A DNA stretch of 64,000 nucleotides from Hyaloperonospora brassicae (taxonomy: Eukaryota; Oomycota; Peronosporomycetes; Peronosporales; Peronosporaceae), in assembly GCA_947650285.1 (NCBI GenBank), contig CANTFL010001264.1:62001-126000 (forward strand), in the 5' to 3' direction. Positions 20,512 to 33,600 of this stretch are shown here, piece by piece (position 1 is the stretch's first letter; every line of letters begins with the position of its first letter). The position numbers and the translations under genes are program-made. The notes under the pieces were generated by a model that worked only from the letters and a program-made list of their open reading frames with translations, made no database searches and was not told the origin of the DNA.

Positions 20512-21739
20512 CTCGTCACGAGGTCAACGAAAGAACGAGGCGATATGTGATTGACGTGCGTGAAAGGCAAGTGAGACCAATGTCGTCAGCCGACTGCATA
20601 GGTGTGCGCGTGAAGTGAGAGAAGGATAGGCGTACGCTGAGCTCGTCGTCTCGAGACTTCCAGTTGGGTGCTATAGGCAGACCTTGTCGCTCTTTTCTCG
20701 TTCGATTGGCACCACCGCGAGCTGTCGCACATGCAGAATTCCAGCTGGAGCTCTACTGTACGAACAGACACGTGGGTCCGTCGACGGTACCGCTCGGTAC
20801 CCTCCGAACAGCTACATCCTGAAGGATCCGTTCGACTACAATTTGCGACAGCGACCAACGCGACCTGTAAATTAAGATGCGTCCGCATTGTCCAGTCCAT
20901 TGTCTTGCAAGCGAACACGTGTTTGCTTGCTCGTTTACTATTGTACGTTTGTGTCGATGATTACTGCAAAGCCGAAGACAGGTATGACTAGTAAGTGGGA
21001 GTAAGGTAGAGCTGAGCTTTTCAGTTCCTGCTTTTTGTGTGGGTGGTGTCAGTGTATCTGTAACATGTCCATAGCGCTTTCTTGACCCGTGAACGTATGC
21101 AAGAAGGTCATGGTCATGTTCCTCGTTTGGCGACAGACAGAGCAACTAACCGTTGTTCTTCACATCGATCATGTTCATGTCGTCAATCCTTTTGTTGTTG
21201 CTGATGTAGGACAACCCGATGTCGTTTGCACGTGCGTACTTCTACATGCAGCACACACATGTTTCGATCGCAAAGTAGGACTGCGTGAGCAAAACGCAGC
21301 GCTTATATCCTGAACGCTGTGAATCGACAACTTCCCAAGCAGAGAGGTCGTTCCTGTCTGACCATTATGGTTTGCTGCAGTACGAGCACAGTGGAAGAGC
21401 TCAATGAGCTGTAACTAAGCTCGATCTCGAGGAAACGCTTCCCCTTGCTACGGCGTCCTTGTTTTCGATACTGTTTTTTAGTCATAGGGACGGAGCTCAT
21501 GTGTCACATATCGATGTTTTGCACGTTTATCGAGATACAACATGTACTCTTCCGTCTATCATGCTGTTTATCACACAGTTTACGAGCCAAGCTTGCATTT
21601 TCGTCCACAAATAGCCGCTACTTTATGCCTATCCGCAATCTGCTTGCGCGAAACAGTCGCAACTATCCTGCAATCGTCTCCTTCCGACCGTCCAACTACA
21701 ACTTTCACCGTAGCAATCCTGTCAACCTGTGAAATTTCA
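20512..21739. other. Divergent intergenic region between P3 and MCMBP
   Basis: About 1.2 kb with only short open frames and no recognisable gene. The P3 core promoter lies at its left end. Confidence 0.55.
20561..20577 (-). promoter_or_regulatory. Inr-like core promoter of P3
   Basis: On the minus strand the sequence reads gtctcacttgcctttca, similar to the oomycete Inr/FPR consensus. It lies about 50 bp upstream of the P3 start codon. Confidence 0.45.
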
Positions 21740-23597
21740 ATGTTTGACTTGTCGTCGCTCTTGTCGGCTTCGCGGGACGTCTCGGACGTGCCCGTGCTGG
21801 ACGAGAAGTCGTTCCGCGTGGGCGCATACCGCGACGGAAGCGTACTCAAGTTCCGCGGTCTCGTGCGTGATGTGCAGGACCCCGAGCTCGTCCAACTTGG
21901 CGGCGAGACACGTCCACCACCAACCAATGCGTCGGGCTTAATCGAGCGAGTGCCTCTCATTGTCACTCTTTTCCCTCACGCGACTGACTGGGCCCAACGA
22001 GCGTATTGGGATCGTTCCACTCCGAGTGATGGTCACTCGAGTCCGAGTGATGGTCGTTGCAGTGAGAGTGATGGTCCTGCAACACCAACAGGCACCAAGC
22101 GCTCGAGTGCGGCAGTGGACGAGCAGATGGGCAGTGGATGTGAACCGCAGACGGACGACCTGAGCGCAAAGAAGAGTAAGGCAGTCGTCCACAAGCGCGA
22201 GCAGGCAGACGAGCTACAAGAGGAGCGCTTGCTGCAGTCGCAGGCCGTCCATGTCTACGTCTACGACGGCCAGTACAAAGACGTGCCACTGGAAGCCTTC
22301 AAGGTCAATGAGGCGTTCGAGTTTGTCGGTGTCTTGGACCTGACAGTGCCGGGCACCGACCTGAACAGTGACGCGGCCATTGACGCGGCGAGCGTCGAGC
22401 AGCTGAAGGAGCTCGCGATCTCGGACTGCCTTGCAAAGGTGCAGCGCAACGACCAGTGCAGTGTCGTGCTGCACTGCTGCCACGTCAGCAGCTTAACGAG
22501 TGTGCACTACGTGCGCCCGCGTGAGTCGAAGGACTTTTACGCGCACATTCAGCAGAGCAACGACTCGCGGGTCGAGTTTTGCGGTCACGAGTGGGCGAGA
22601 CGCGGTCAGCAGATGGATGTCGTGGCGATGCGGACACAGCTGGTGGACTTTCTAGCGCAGACCGTTGGGGGTGACACGCTCGCAGCAGAGTATTTGCTGC
22701 TGAGTCTGCTGTCGCACGTGTATGCACGAGCCGATCCGTCGACGCCACTGGGTAATTTGTCACTCAATTTGTCGCTGGACAAGGCGATGACGGACGAACA
22801 GAAGCGAGGACTTGTTGCACGTCTTCAGGAGACGCTGGCGTTGTTGATGCCGATGGTAGCGCGAGTTGATCTCTCGCTCGAGGCACTAAACTCGAGCTTG
22901 TTTCAGCCGCACAAGGATTACGACCGAGAAATGCTGGTGAGCGGAGTGCTGCAGCTGGCACATGGAACGACGATGCTTGTGGATGAGACTACGTTGACTC
23001 CAGGGCAGCTGAACGACCGAGGCGTGAAGAACGTGGCGGCTCTGCAGTCGCTGATTGAGAAGATGCTCTTGCCGTACGACTTTCATTACTACAGCATGGA
23101 TTTCCCGCAGGACGTGACAGTTGTCACGGTGTCGGAAGGCAGCACTATCTTACCGGTGACTGTAGCAGTGCCTGTTAGTTGCACAAACAGTACAAATACC
23201 GCCGATGATCGGCCATCTGCACTGCCGGCAGAACAGCTATTGGAGTGTTTTCGCTTGTTCTTGAGCGTCTTGCGCTCATTTGCTGTCACGATTCGAAATG
23301 AAGAAGCCGAGATGGCTGAGAAGCACTATGTCGAGTGCCGCAAATCGCAACAAAAAGTGGTGGTACGGTCTTGCGAATGATGTTGGCCTTGATATGGTAT
23401 GGAGTAGTAAATGCTGACGAATGTGTGTGGTGTGCTGTGCTGTGCTGCAGCTGGAAGACCTGCATCGATGGTTGCGACTCGCTCGTCTGATGGCGCTCAG
23501 TCGAGGCGAAGGGAACGTATCGAAGGACTCATGGGATGCAATGATGATGCTAGAGACCGAACGGCTTGCTCGTCGAGCGATGGACAAGTCCGATTGA
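21740..23597 (+). CDS. MCMBP: MCM complex-binding protein
   Basis: Nuclear protein that binds MCM2-7 helicase subunits and helps load or unload them from chromatin. Two exons: 21740-23362 and 23451-23597 (589 residues). The donor ggtacgg and acceptor ctgcag keep frame; two nearby GT donors are possible alternatives. Family features: AYRDGSVLKFRGLVRDVQDP near the start, AFKVNEAFEFVGVLDLTVPG (about residues 183-202), LAAEYLLLSLLSHVYARADP, and a C-terminal helix LEDLHRWLRLARLMALSRGE from exon 2 that matches the MCMBP end. A Ser/Asp-rich insert (about residues 93-115) is encoded by an imperfect 24-bp repeat. The frame is open upstream to 21542, but conserved sequence begins only at the chosen ATG. 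Confidence 0.9.
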
Positions 23598-24735
23598 GCA
23601 CGAAATGCTTCTACGTCGTATCGTCGAGCAGAGGACAGACTACGATGCACGAGGCGTTTGATGTATCGCCAACCGTGCGTCGGCGTCTATCTGCTTATTA
23701 ACCACCACGACGAGACTTTTTCTCTCCCAGAAGCTTTACAGCGCGAGCTTGAGAAGGATCGACACTGCGGAAACGAAGCACACTGTATGCGTCATTAGCG
23801 TCCGGTGTCATCGTTGTTAGTGACGCTGTGGTATGTTTCTGTCACGGTGAGCAAGCTCATGACAGCATGTTTTTACAGATTTGGTGCGCTAGAGGGAGAA
23901 CAATAATTAATGCACGTGCCAGGAGCAGCGCTTGGGTAAAAGCGAGAGCGAGAGCGACACTGCAAGAGTAGCAAGACAGTCAGGACATCAAGAAGATCAG
24001 CGGACTTATAGTATGGTGGCTATAAGGCCACAAGGGTCCGTATGCACAGTGCATAACATGGACGACTGAATGCTTCAGCCGTTGTCGTTTGTTGTTGTAT
24101 CGTCTAAGATGGACTGCTGCACATGGCTACACATCTCTGAGCTCTACGAACGGTATGCGTGACTTGCTTTGATCTTAACGTGGAGCGTTTAAGTTTTGCG
24201 TGATGCTGCCGTTGTGTTCACAATCAATCAATTTCTCGACTCTTACTCAGCAGCAGAACATGTGCTGATGTACAATTGATGCGCGAGTTGGCTTCCTGGT
24301 CATAAGTTGTGCTTTGGTGCGTGCGTCACATCAGTCGGCAAAAGAGAGGCATAGCGCGCATCTGATATGCTTTCCTCGGGCCGATATACACCTTCTATGC
24401 CTTTTGGGCATGTACTTCGCTCCAGGTTGTGCCTCCAAACAGCACATGATCCCTTCGACACTCGGGTCCAACGACTGCACGAAGACTGATGCATCTTGAT
24501 ATGCAAAGCTAAGTAGACCAACACAAGCTGCCCTTCCATTAATCGCAATGACCCACCCACCCACCCACCAACATACCTCGTGCATGCATCAGAGGTATGT
24601 ATGTCATCCTCCACTGCCCAATCGCATCATACCGCTATGACCAGAATCGACATCCATGCAAAACGAGCCATCCGTCACACCCACCTCTTGACTCGTATAA
24701 ACTAATAACCAACAAAGTAGTCCACACACACACAC
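23598..24735. other. Intergenic region
   Basis: About 1.1 kb with no supported gene. It contains a CCCA run (about 24548-24570) and a CA repeat that abuts the next start codon. Confidence 0.55.
24722..24735 (+). repeat. CA dinucleotide repeat at the start codon
   Basis: A CA run (cacacacacacaca) ends directly at the ATG of the methyltransferase gene at 24736, so it forms the last bases of the 5' leader. Confidence 0.8.
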
Positions 24736-25524
24736 ATGTGGCGTCGACCAGGCGTCGTGTTCAGTGGCGTCGCGCTCTACGCGGGCGTGACGTTTGTCTC
24801 GTACGTGACGTTCTACGACCCGCGAACGAGCAAAAGCCGCGCAAGTGCTGCGCAACAACCAGTGGACGACGCCACGCGCGTGCACACGTTCAACGCGAAC
24901 GCGGCACAATACGACAAAGAAGTCGAGTGGGACGAGCGCCTGATGGGCATTTCGCTCATGCGCCGGTTCCTCTTGCGAAACGCGGGGGGGCAGATTTTAG
25001 AAGTAGCAGCAGGCACGGGCCGTAATTTGGGGTTTTATCCTGCTACTTCAGCGGTAATTCTCACCGACGCGAGTCGAGGGATGCTGGACCACGTGCCTAA
25101 AATAGAACAGCAGCGACTCAACAGCTGTCAACTCCACGTGATGGCGGCCGAAAACTTGAGCTTTCCAGATGAGCAGTTCGATACGGTCGTTGATACGTTT
25201 GGACTGTGCAGTATGGACGACTCCTTGCAGACGCTACGCGAGATGCAGCGCGTGTGCAAAAAAGACGGCGGTCGGATTCTGCTCTTGGAACACGGCCAAA
25301 GCAGCTACAAGTGGTTGGCTGGCATTTTGGACAAGTTTGCCGACTTGCACGCTCAAAAGTGGGGCTGTCACTGGAATCGAGACATTCTGAAGCTCGTTGA
25401 CCAAGCGGGTCTTGAAGTCGAGTCGATGCACCGTTTCCACTTTGGAACGACTTACTACATTGTGGCGAAACCTGGCTGCAAGCACGACAAGGAGGTAGAA
25501 ACGGACGATAGAAGCGCTGGGTAG
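24736..25524 (+). CDS. Membrane-anchored class I SAM methyltransferase (METTL7/OMS1-like)
   Basis: A 262-residue single-exon protein. A hydrophobic segment at about residues 7-27 is a likely membrane anchor or mitochondrial/ER signal anchor. The methyltransferase fold follows: motif I LEVAAGTGRN (about 88-97), an acidic residue at the end of the second strand (ILTDAS), AAENLSFPDEQFDTVV, TFGLCSMDD, and LLLEHGQSSYKWLAGILDKF, which is characteristic of the METTL7/OMS1 branch of the UbiE-like group. The substrate cannot be told from sequence; OMS1 acts in mitochondria and METTL7 proteins methylate small thiols, so either is possible. Start chosen as the first ATG, directly after the CA run. Confidence 0.85.
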   Translation: MWRRPGVVFSGVALYAGVTFVSYVTFYDPRTSKSRASAAQQPVDDATRVHTFNANAAQYDKEVEWDERLMGISLMRRFLLRNAGGQILEVAAGTGRNLGFYPATSAVILTDASRGMLDHVPKIEQQRLNSCQLHVMAAENLSFPDEQFDTVVDTFGLCSMDDSLQTLREMQRVCKKDGGRILLLEHGQSSYKWLAGILDKFADLHAQKWGCHWNRDILKLVDQAGLEVESMHRFHFGTTYYIVAKPGCKHDKEVETDDRSAG

Positions 25525-27399
25525 AAAGTTTGATTGTTGTCTTGTCTGTCGATGACTGCTTCGTGGAGGTTGTTGAAGTGCAGGTCATACGGTAGTGGTC
25601 CTCATGTTGAGATGCGAGGACGGTTGTCATCGCTGATCGACTTTTTGTTCTACTGAGCACTATCTCATGTACTATCCGACTGGCGCCGGCAACATGAACA
25701 CCAACGGTGGAGCGAATTCGCGTCGAGATGCATTACTCGAGACGACTCAAGTACGGACTTACGGCACATCAACACGACTGCTGGACGTGGCACATAACGA
25801 CTTCTTGCTGGTTCCCATCTGTTTTATGTGGTAGACCACTTATCCTCAGCACATTCTTCAGCTTATATCGTAACCGGAATAGACATGCTACAAGTATGCG
25901 GGGCCGCCACCGGTGCAGGTAAACCTTCTCCTATACCTTGTCTACTTCAGGGCTTGTACGTTGTCACACCCGATTTCTTTTCTGTGTCTTTATTTGCATG
26001 GTTAATGATGTCATGTTGGTAACTTTGTACTAACGACAACTTGGCTACATTATGATAGTTGGACGAAAAAGCTGGTTGTGGCGTCTTTGTCGGGATTGTC
26101 CGAAAGCAAGAAGCGATAGTGATGGGACTAAATTGGTGTGTTTACAGTATACGAGGTGAGTGTTGTACGTACAAAATGTTGTCAGTGTATATGGTAGATT
26201 CATACATAGGTTTCTATAATGACGAGATCAACGTATGGTAAGAATTACCTACATGTAATCGTTTCGTTTCGCTGCACAATGTTACTAACGTCATGGGTAA
26301 ATTTGTGGTCTCGATCTCCTCGTAACACTGTCCAATCAACTTGTTCGCCATCGTCGAGACGATATTACGCGTCATACAATTGCAAAGATGCTCGATAATA
26401 TCTCGTCAATAAGAGGGTGATACGAGTTCACACGTAAGGGTCACATCACTTAGCACTTTGACTCCGAAAGCAGAATAGGTGCAACTGAAATCTGTTGTCA
26501 GCACCTATTTCATTTGTTCGACGCAGTGAAGGTGGAAGGATGCGATTGCAACACCGTTATACGAAGAAAAGTACATAATATGAGGGTTGCGAAATTTACG
26601 TGCAAAAAGTAGTGAGGTGGCAGCATTCATCACCGTAGCGCTGAGTTGTAACATGAGCTGTCAGAACAAGAGTTTCCAGATACCCTGTTGGCCTTCGCTT
26701 TTGACGTGGTTGATGCAATAAGTGCAGTGGTACACGTAAGAAGTTTAGAGTTGGTAACGTTTCAGTGTGCTTCCTGAAGTCGACAACACGCTACAAACCC
26801 GAGATTGAGATGGTCGTGGCAAACCTGTCACTCGATGTACAATCATGGATAGTTGTCCGCCTTTAATGCCCTTTGTTTTGTCGCGCTCGCACATCATCTT
26901 CAAACAATTAAGCCACTTGTGCCAAATGTCCGGTATCAGTCGTAGACACGCTTATGCCGTTTGATCTTCGCAAAATGATCGCCGGAGCGCCAGCATCTAT
27001 TCCTTGTGACAGTGAATTATCGATAACAACATGAAGAATACTGGATACGTGTCGTTTACGAAAACACATAGTTTACGCGACACTGCGCGCAAGCAGCGTC
27101 TTTGTAGAGCAATCCGAGATTAGCTAGGAAGGGTAAGCTATGTGCAAAAAAACAAACATGATAGAAACAGTCATCGTGTGTCTCTTTGTAACTTGAGGAG
27201 AGAAAGAATTGATCCTACACTATTCACGCGATGCTAGAACCAAGAGCAGACTTTACTTGTAGTAATGCAACATAAGATGTCCTTGTCTAGATCAAACCTC
27301 ACGGGAATCAATCCGTGGTCATGAACGGATCATGCACGTACATAAATTACTTCATCGGAATTTATTATTTACATAATTATTACAGTCTCTATTAATTGC
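25525..27399. other. Start of AT-rich gene-empty block
   Basis: Base composition becomes AT-rich from about 25.7 kb. Only short open frames are present (longest about 70 residues), with no recognisable gene. Confidence 0.55.
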
Positions 27400-28100
27400 C
27401 AATTTATAAGGCATCAGTAGTGCATATAAATCGACAAGATCGGCAAAATGTAGCGTAGGTAGTAGCTTTGTCATTAAGTCCGCTTGTTTTTGTACGCAGT
27501 ATGCACTGGTTGATTTCATAAGCGTGTTGCGTTGAATTGCTCCTCGCGTGATATAGTAGCGTAGACCAATCGACTTATCCTTTGACTAGGGTTAGCATGC
27601 TCGGTCAAGATATCGCAGTTTGCCCCAAGCCGTCTATGGTGTTAGTAGATAGGTCTGTCACACCAAGGCCAACCAATTTTTTCGAAGCAACAGTTTGTCT
27701 TGTAGTGCAAGAGACGGATCTATACAATCGACCGCAGCAAAAGATAACTTACATTCTTTTTTACCTAGACTTGCAGATCACATAAATATTGAAGCAAAGA
27801 ATTGCACCTTTGCCGTTTATCGTAGCGTTTTAGTTCACTTTCCCGATCTGGTAGACGCGGCAGGTGTGCAACTTGGTGTAGCACACAGCGCGTTTGTTAA
27901 TACTCCGATATAACACCGCTTGCCACGCAACAGCTGCCGTATGTGCTTGTGATGGCGATCGAGGCACTGTACTAATGTACAAAGTGACACACTGTTGTCA
28001 TGACGTGATGAACCAGCTATATAGAACATACATTCGACCAGTTGATGATAAGTACTTGATTCGGCACTCGCATCACCGGAGAACTCATACAAATGGTAAG
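27400..28100 (-). mobile_element. Decayed Copia retrotransposon, RT/RNase H remnant
   Basis: Read on the minus strand, a frame at 28092-27835 contains TYHQLVECMFYIAG and later QCLDRHHKHIRQLLRGKRCY, matching the end of Copia reverse transcriptase and the connection to RNase H. Farther along (about 27580-27420) another frame reads KDKSIGLRYYITRGAIQRNT and then KQADLMTKLLPTLHF, the C-terminal RNase H end with the A-D-x-x-T-K signature. The domain order is correct, but stops and frame changes separate them. No LTRs identified. Confidence 0.65.
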
Positions 28101-30420
28101 AACAATGCTCCGATGCGGCTAGTCGAGGCTGCTGCGACCATAGCTTTGTACAGATCGCTCAATTATATGAATACTGATGTGAAGACTACCACGCTTAAGT
28201 TCAATTGCACCTCACAGTCTAAACAAAGCGATCATCGTTAAGACCCTACAATGATGAGTATTGAGTCATCCTCCACCCTGGAACCTCGATTTTACCCATA
28301 CGACCGATAGTGTGGATCTTTTACGTTCACGCTTTTCCTTCGCAATACTTATAGGGTCACCTGGCTGAGCTGGGTCCATGACATTGACATTAAATGGACT
28401 CTTGTGTCCATATTCGTTGTGCAGTTTATAATTGGCAAGATTGCCTCAAGCGGTACTTTCCAGGCAACCTCACCGTTGCATGTAATCTTTAATAGAGGCT
28501 GACAACAACCTTCACATTGGCTGCTATATGCTGTAAGCATGGAGGAAAGCTTAACGCTAAGTGTCTACTATGCCCAATCATTAGCTTTGTTTTGTGTAAC
28601 TCACATAACGTCGTATCGTCTATCCTATGTTTTAGACTACTATGTATAGCATCTCTACCGTTTCATAAACACCATGTATCACGTTTATTATAGCATTGGA
28701 ACTATGAACTTATACAAATGAATGGCCCTCAATCAGTCCGGAATAGTTGGTCCCCACATGTGCTCTCTGGAAGCTAAAATGCGACAAAAAGAAGCGCGTA
28801 CTGAGTGGCAAATAGTTTGTCATGGCACGTATATGCAGTCAAAGTAAATGAAAGGAGGTTTGCGATGGAAGACGAGAATATGAGACTCTAGTGTTAGACA
28901 ATCAATTTTTCTACATCATGCAACATTGCGTTTCTTTATCTTCGGATTCTTCATCATAGGAGTGTAAAGAAATTTTTGATGAACAAGCTTACGCAATCAA
29001 TTTGCACGAATGTGTTTATACTGTGTCAGTATAAGCGAATCGTGATCTTTTACATAATGCTTGCCTGTATGCTGGCGGCCAAGGAGTGCTGGTACCGCCG
29101 GATAGGCAATGCTTATCTCGGATTGACTAACTTCTTTTTTTGCAAACATTTTGGTCAATAAAGACAGCTGCTTGCTATAGGAAATACAAAGCTATATCGA
29201 AGTCTGAACGTGCTGTTATCGTATAGTCCGATTTCGTCTAGTGACTACACATAGACATCTTGTTCGTGTAACTTATTACGCAAGGACGGCTTGTAATTTC
29301 TTTTCTGAAAAATCAAAGCACAAGTTTATTCTGACAGCACACAGCTGATAGATTGCGTCCCGTGTCATCACTTACAGCACAGAATGTGGATCCCAGTAAT
29401 CCTTACCATACACATATAGGCAAATACGAGCTGCTCGATGCGCCTCGTAGCTGACAAATTATTCTGGGCGTTTCGCTTTTGATGAAATTTGAAGTAGTTA
29501 CCTATTATTTGTACACACACTGTGACCAACACTTCTCGCCCGTTTTATGGTAAAGGAATGCAAATATACGTCGCAATCACAATATTTTTGTTTCGATTGA
29601 ATTAATTTGCATATTCTTGATAAAAGTAATGATATGCACGCACACACAAGCAAGTCAAGACGCACCATTTGCTGCTTTTGTCAAAAATGTCATAATTTGA
29701 TGTAAATGCATAGTTTACATGTAAAGTTGAATGCTGAGATTCGCATTCAACTGCTATATGTCTCTGGAAATCGTATTTCAGGGCTACCTTTAGCTAGACG
29801 TAAATAGTGTGAAGACCAAAATAAAGTAGGGAGCGTCATAATAGAAGACAGTCTTCACGATCAACCTATGTATATACATACTTCTGTCGGCACGTAAGGT
29901 GTATTGCTACACTTGCCACAGTTTCGTGTGTGTTCCCTTTTTTCAGATCACATATCCTTTCTCTCGCCTCCTTTGGCCTTATAAAATAAATGACATCGGC
30001 AGGTGCACAAGTGCTACGGGCCGGTATCGATGCTTGGAAACTCACACATAAATCTTCGCAGGATATTTCAATGCTGTTAGCGACAAGAGACCTGTGAATA
30101 CGATCGTGATCGTCGATTAACAAGGTGATTCTGTGAGAACCTGCTATATATTGCATCATCTAATTCGCGTAAATAACAATCTAGCATGCTACAATATTTT
30201 ACCACGTCTATAAATTTCTTTTATTAGTGTGTCATGGCCTGCTCAGATCAGCCGTAATTTGTTGCGGTGCGTAACGCGCTTAATTATATGAATAAGTTGT
30301 AACAAGTGATCCAAATGAAACAAATTCTCCTCGAGGCAAGTAGAGTGCAGCAGAGCTACGAAGGTCGTAACTAGAGAAATACATACAATATTACGATTTA
30401 GTTGGATTGGGAATGCTAAA
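28101..30420. other. AT-rich region without genes
   Basis: Short open frames only. The minus-strand frame at 28540-28349 may be a further remnant of the same Copia element, but I see no diagnostic motif. Nothing else supported. Confidence 0.45.
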
Positions 30421-30660
30421 TTGACGGCTCGCAAATCAACCCGACTAACGGGATACAGGAGGCTAGATTGCAAAGATTTATTTTTTCCCGAAAAACGAGA
30501 AGAGAAAAAAGCACTTATGCTTGCGAGTAAGGCTCATTTGCAAGGCATTAAACTCTTACTGCTCATGTCATATACATTGTTAGCTTACGACGGTAACACA
30601 AATCTGGCTGAGCTCTTCGATGCAAATTATAATTCCACTTATGAAGAGGCTAAACATTAA
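30421..30660 (+). mobile_element. Possible Copia polyprotein linker fragment
   Basis: A 79-residue frame beginning TARKSTRLTGYRRL and ending FDANYNSTYEEAKH resembles the linker between Copia integrase and reverse transcriptase (R-x-S-x-R near the start and an x-E-A motif at the reverse transcriptase entry). It is on the plus strand, unlike the other Copia remnants, so it belongs to a separate insertion. Confidence 0.35.
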
Positions 30661-33600
30661 TATACATGGGAGGCTAAATGTGTCAGCTCTACATTAGACG
30701 CTCAAATACTCCTCCGTTTTATGCACCCAGCATAATTCAGATCACTCTTTTATCAAATGCAATCCATTCTTCTTAGTTGTGGCACAATAGTGTACCATCG
30801 CTGCAAGAAGATTGACGAAGTTTTGATTTGGGGTGCCTAGCAACAACAAGGGTTAAATAGACTCAATTTTGCACTTTATAGCTCACTAATGCTTAGTATA
30901 CTAGGCATAAATTATCTTCTCAAATCTTGACTGCCTCCATGTATGGATGCAGTGGTGGCGTGTTTATCATACGTAAGATAAAAGGATAACATTGTCGCTT
31001 CTTTCATAAAAATAGGATTATAAGGGTCTTTCGTAACAAGTACGAGCAGTCGACATATTTGTTTTGATCGTGCGCTCACGCGCTGGTGTCACCACCTATT
31101 CAGAATATAATCTTACTTTTAAAACGGTGACTTAGCTACGCAAATAGACTCAAAAATGTATAAGTGTTTCCGAACGTCTGGCACGGTCGACTACTAGGAT
31201 TATTGCCTCGTCGTGCTCATGTGTAATGATCGACCGAGTGCATGGAATGAGTCGACGTCAGGTCACCCTTACATTCTTCTTCGGCGATATTGGCTCTAGT
31301 GGTTATACAACGACGCTAAGCAGGACGTAATTTACACCATGAACTTGTGCCAATTATACGAAGTACGGAATTGTGCTGCAACGGTGGTACAAAAACTTAG
31401 TAGTGATATTACACGATACCGAGACAACATGTTATTCTCGAAGCGACCTGAATTGAACATGAATGATTCAAGGGCATCCCAGCTACACTTGTGATAGAAC
31501 TTAGTAGCGATGGCAACCGTACAGCGGCTGGATGGTAAAATTGTATAATCTGCGCGTATTAGGATATATATGTAGCTGGACATGATGTAATTTGTCGTAA
31601 GATAAGTTTGTATACCGATCGGAAATCAAATAAGTGTGCTTTTCTACGTGGAATAATCTACTGTAATAGTGTGGGAAATGGCGTCGTCACATAGTCATAA
31701 AGCATCAAACATCAAATCGATTTGATCTTTAATGCATACGATGCGGCTAGCCCATGTCACTTGAACACATGTCAAGCATACCTTGCCGGTGTGAAATTTA
31801 CTTTTGGGTTTCGTACGTCAAGGCGTCATGTATAATATATATATATATATACTTACAGAGATTCGAGTGGGGATGTCAATAATCAGTAAGTTTTTACATA
31901 TGTGCCAATTTCAGATAAAGTTGGATGTCTGCATAGTAGAACCACTTCATTTTATTGAAGCCATTAGACGACATTCTTCAACTGTGCTCAGAGAAAATAT
32001 TACAGATAAAATTGTATAGAGAAGGTTATATAGCAGAGATAGTTACAATGAACAATTATGTACAGGCAAGAATCAAAATTTACGTCAAGCGCCGATAGTA
32101 ATTTTTTGCATCCAGCAACAATTGGAGTAGCGATTACTTTATCAATTAACGTCGATGTACACATCGTTCCTTAATAATGGACTAATATACATGTAAGTAC
32201 CACCTTCTTTTTATAATAATGAAGTCGATATGATACACATTTATTTCGTAATACTTGAATACAAGTATGTAACTTTGCAATTATGTTTCCTATAGCTACG
32301 TTTTTATAGTTGGTATGGTCCCAAGCGCTACTTTATCGTGTATCTTTGGAAGGAAACCACTCAATTGGCACATTATTGTGTGTAACAAGTTTTGTCTTGT
32401 GGTGACATCATGAACAATTTTCACGCCAGCTCAGAAGAACTTTTATAATTCTAAAAATATACCGATTCCCCGCTCTGATATGCAACAAATAAACAATTCA
32501 AATGGTTCGGTGCCCTGCATTTATTATCTACACATGTATCTCATAAATTAGACGCTACTATTAAATCAATGATTTGTTCACGAAACTTAATGTGCGATTG
32601 ACACGCCAGTACATCAAATTGATTAATTTCTTATGCATTCGCTCAGCAAGACTTCAAGGTACCGATCAGCGCATCAGATCTCGCTTAAACATGAATGTTT
32701 TCGATACTTGTATCACCAAATCGATAATATTGATACAATGATGCATTTCTGGTTGGTCTAGATGAGTTTTCGACCACACTAGTGTGATGCTGCGTTCAAG
32801 TGTGTCGTTATGTACATCTTTATGAACGCATTTGCATTTATATAACTTTGTTTTAGTGGGTTGACGATTCGTGAGAGCATGCAAGAAATAATTCGTGCTT
32901 ATAAAATCGTAACTTTCAAACATTTAGTGCTTATACTAGATCGAATCTTGGTTGTTTGGATCGACCGTAGTCCACATTGGGTATATGGTAAAACTACCTG
33001 CAATAATACATACAACTTGAGCTTGACGATACCGAGATATAGACAGCTTGTATTTGACGATTACAATACATAAACAGCTTGATTTTGACGATACCGAGAT
33101 AAGCGAGATATCAATGCCAGAGCTCAATCAAGTCAGAGGATTGATCCCGCGCACGAACACGAAATCGATGTCATTGCGAGTCGGGTCCATCACAGATAGC
33201 ATCAAAATGTTCATGATGGAAAGGGTTCGTAGAAAGTTGAAGAGTGATCGATTAAGTTTGTGCTTGCCACGCTAACTTACTACAATTAAGGTTTTTGGTC
33301 GCTTTCAAGCATAACTCCCGTTCATATCTCATTGATATTATATCACTAGTTATTTATGATTGAGCGATCTATTTACCATTCCGAGGTTGCCAATCATCCT
33401 ATATTGCGCGATCTGTCTTGACGACGCATCCATGATCATGAAATTAAAGGGTATGCAATTTTTTGCACCAGCGATTCATAGACAGCCGATGTAAGTTTTT
33501 CGGTCAATGTAGTTATATTCGAGTAAAGTACAGGGCTATGTTACAAACGCAGCAGCATTCAAGCAGGTGAGATCAATTTGTCATTCCTTCTACCTTTATA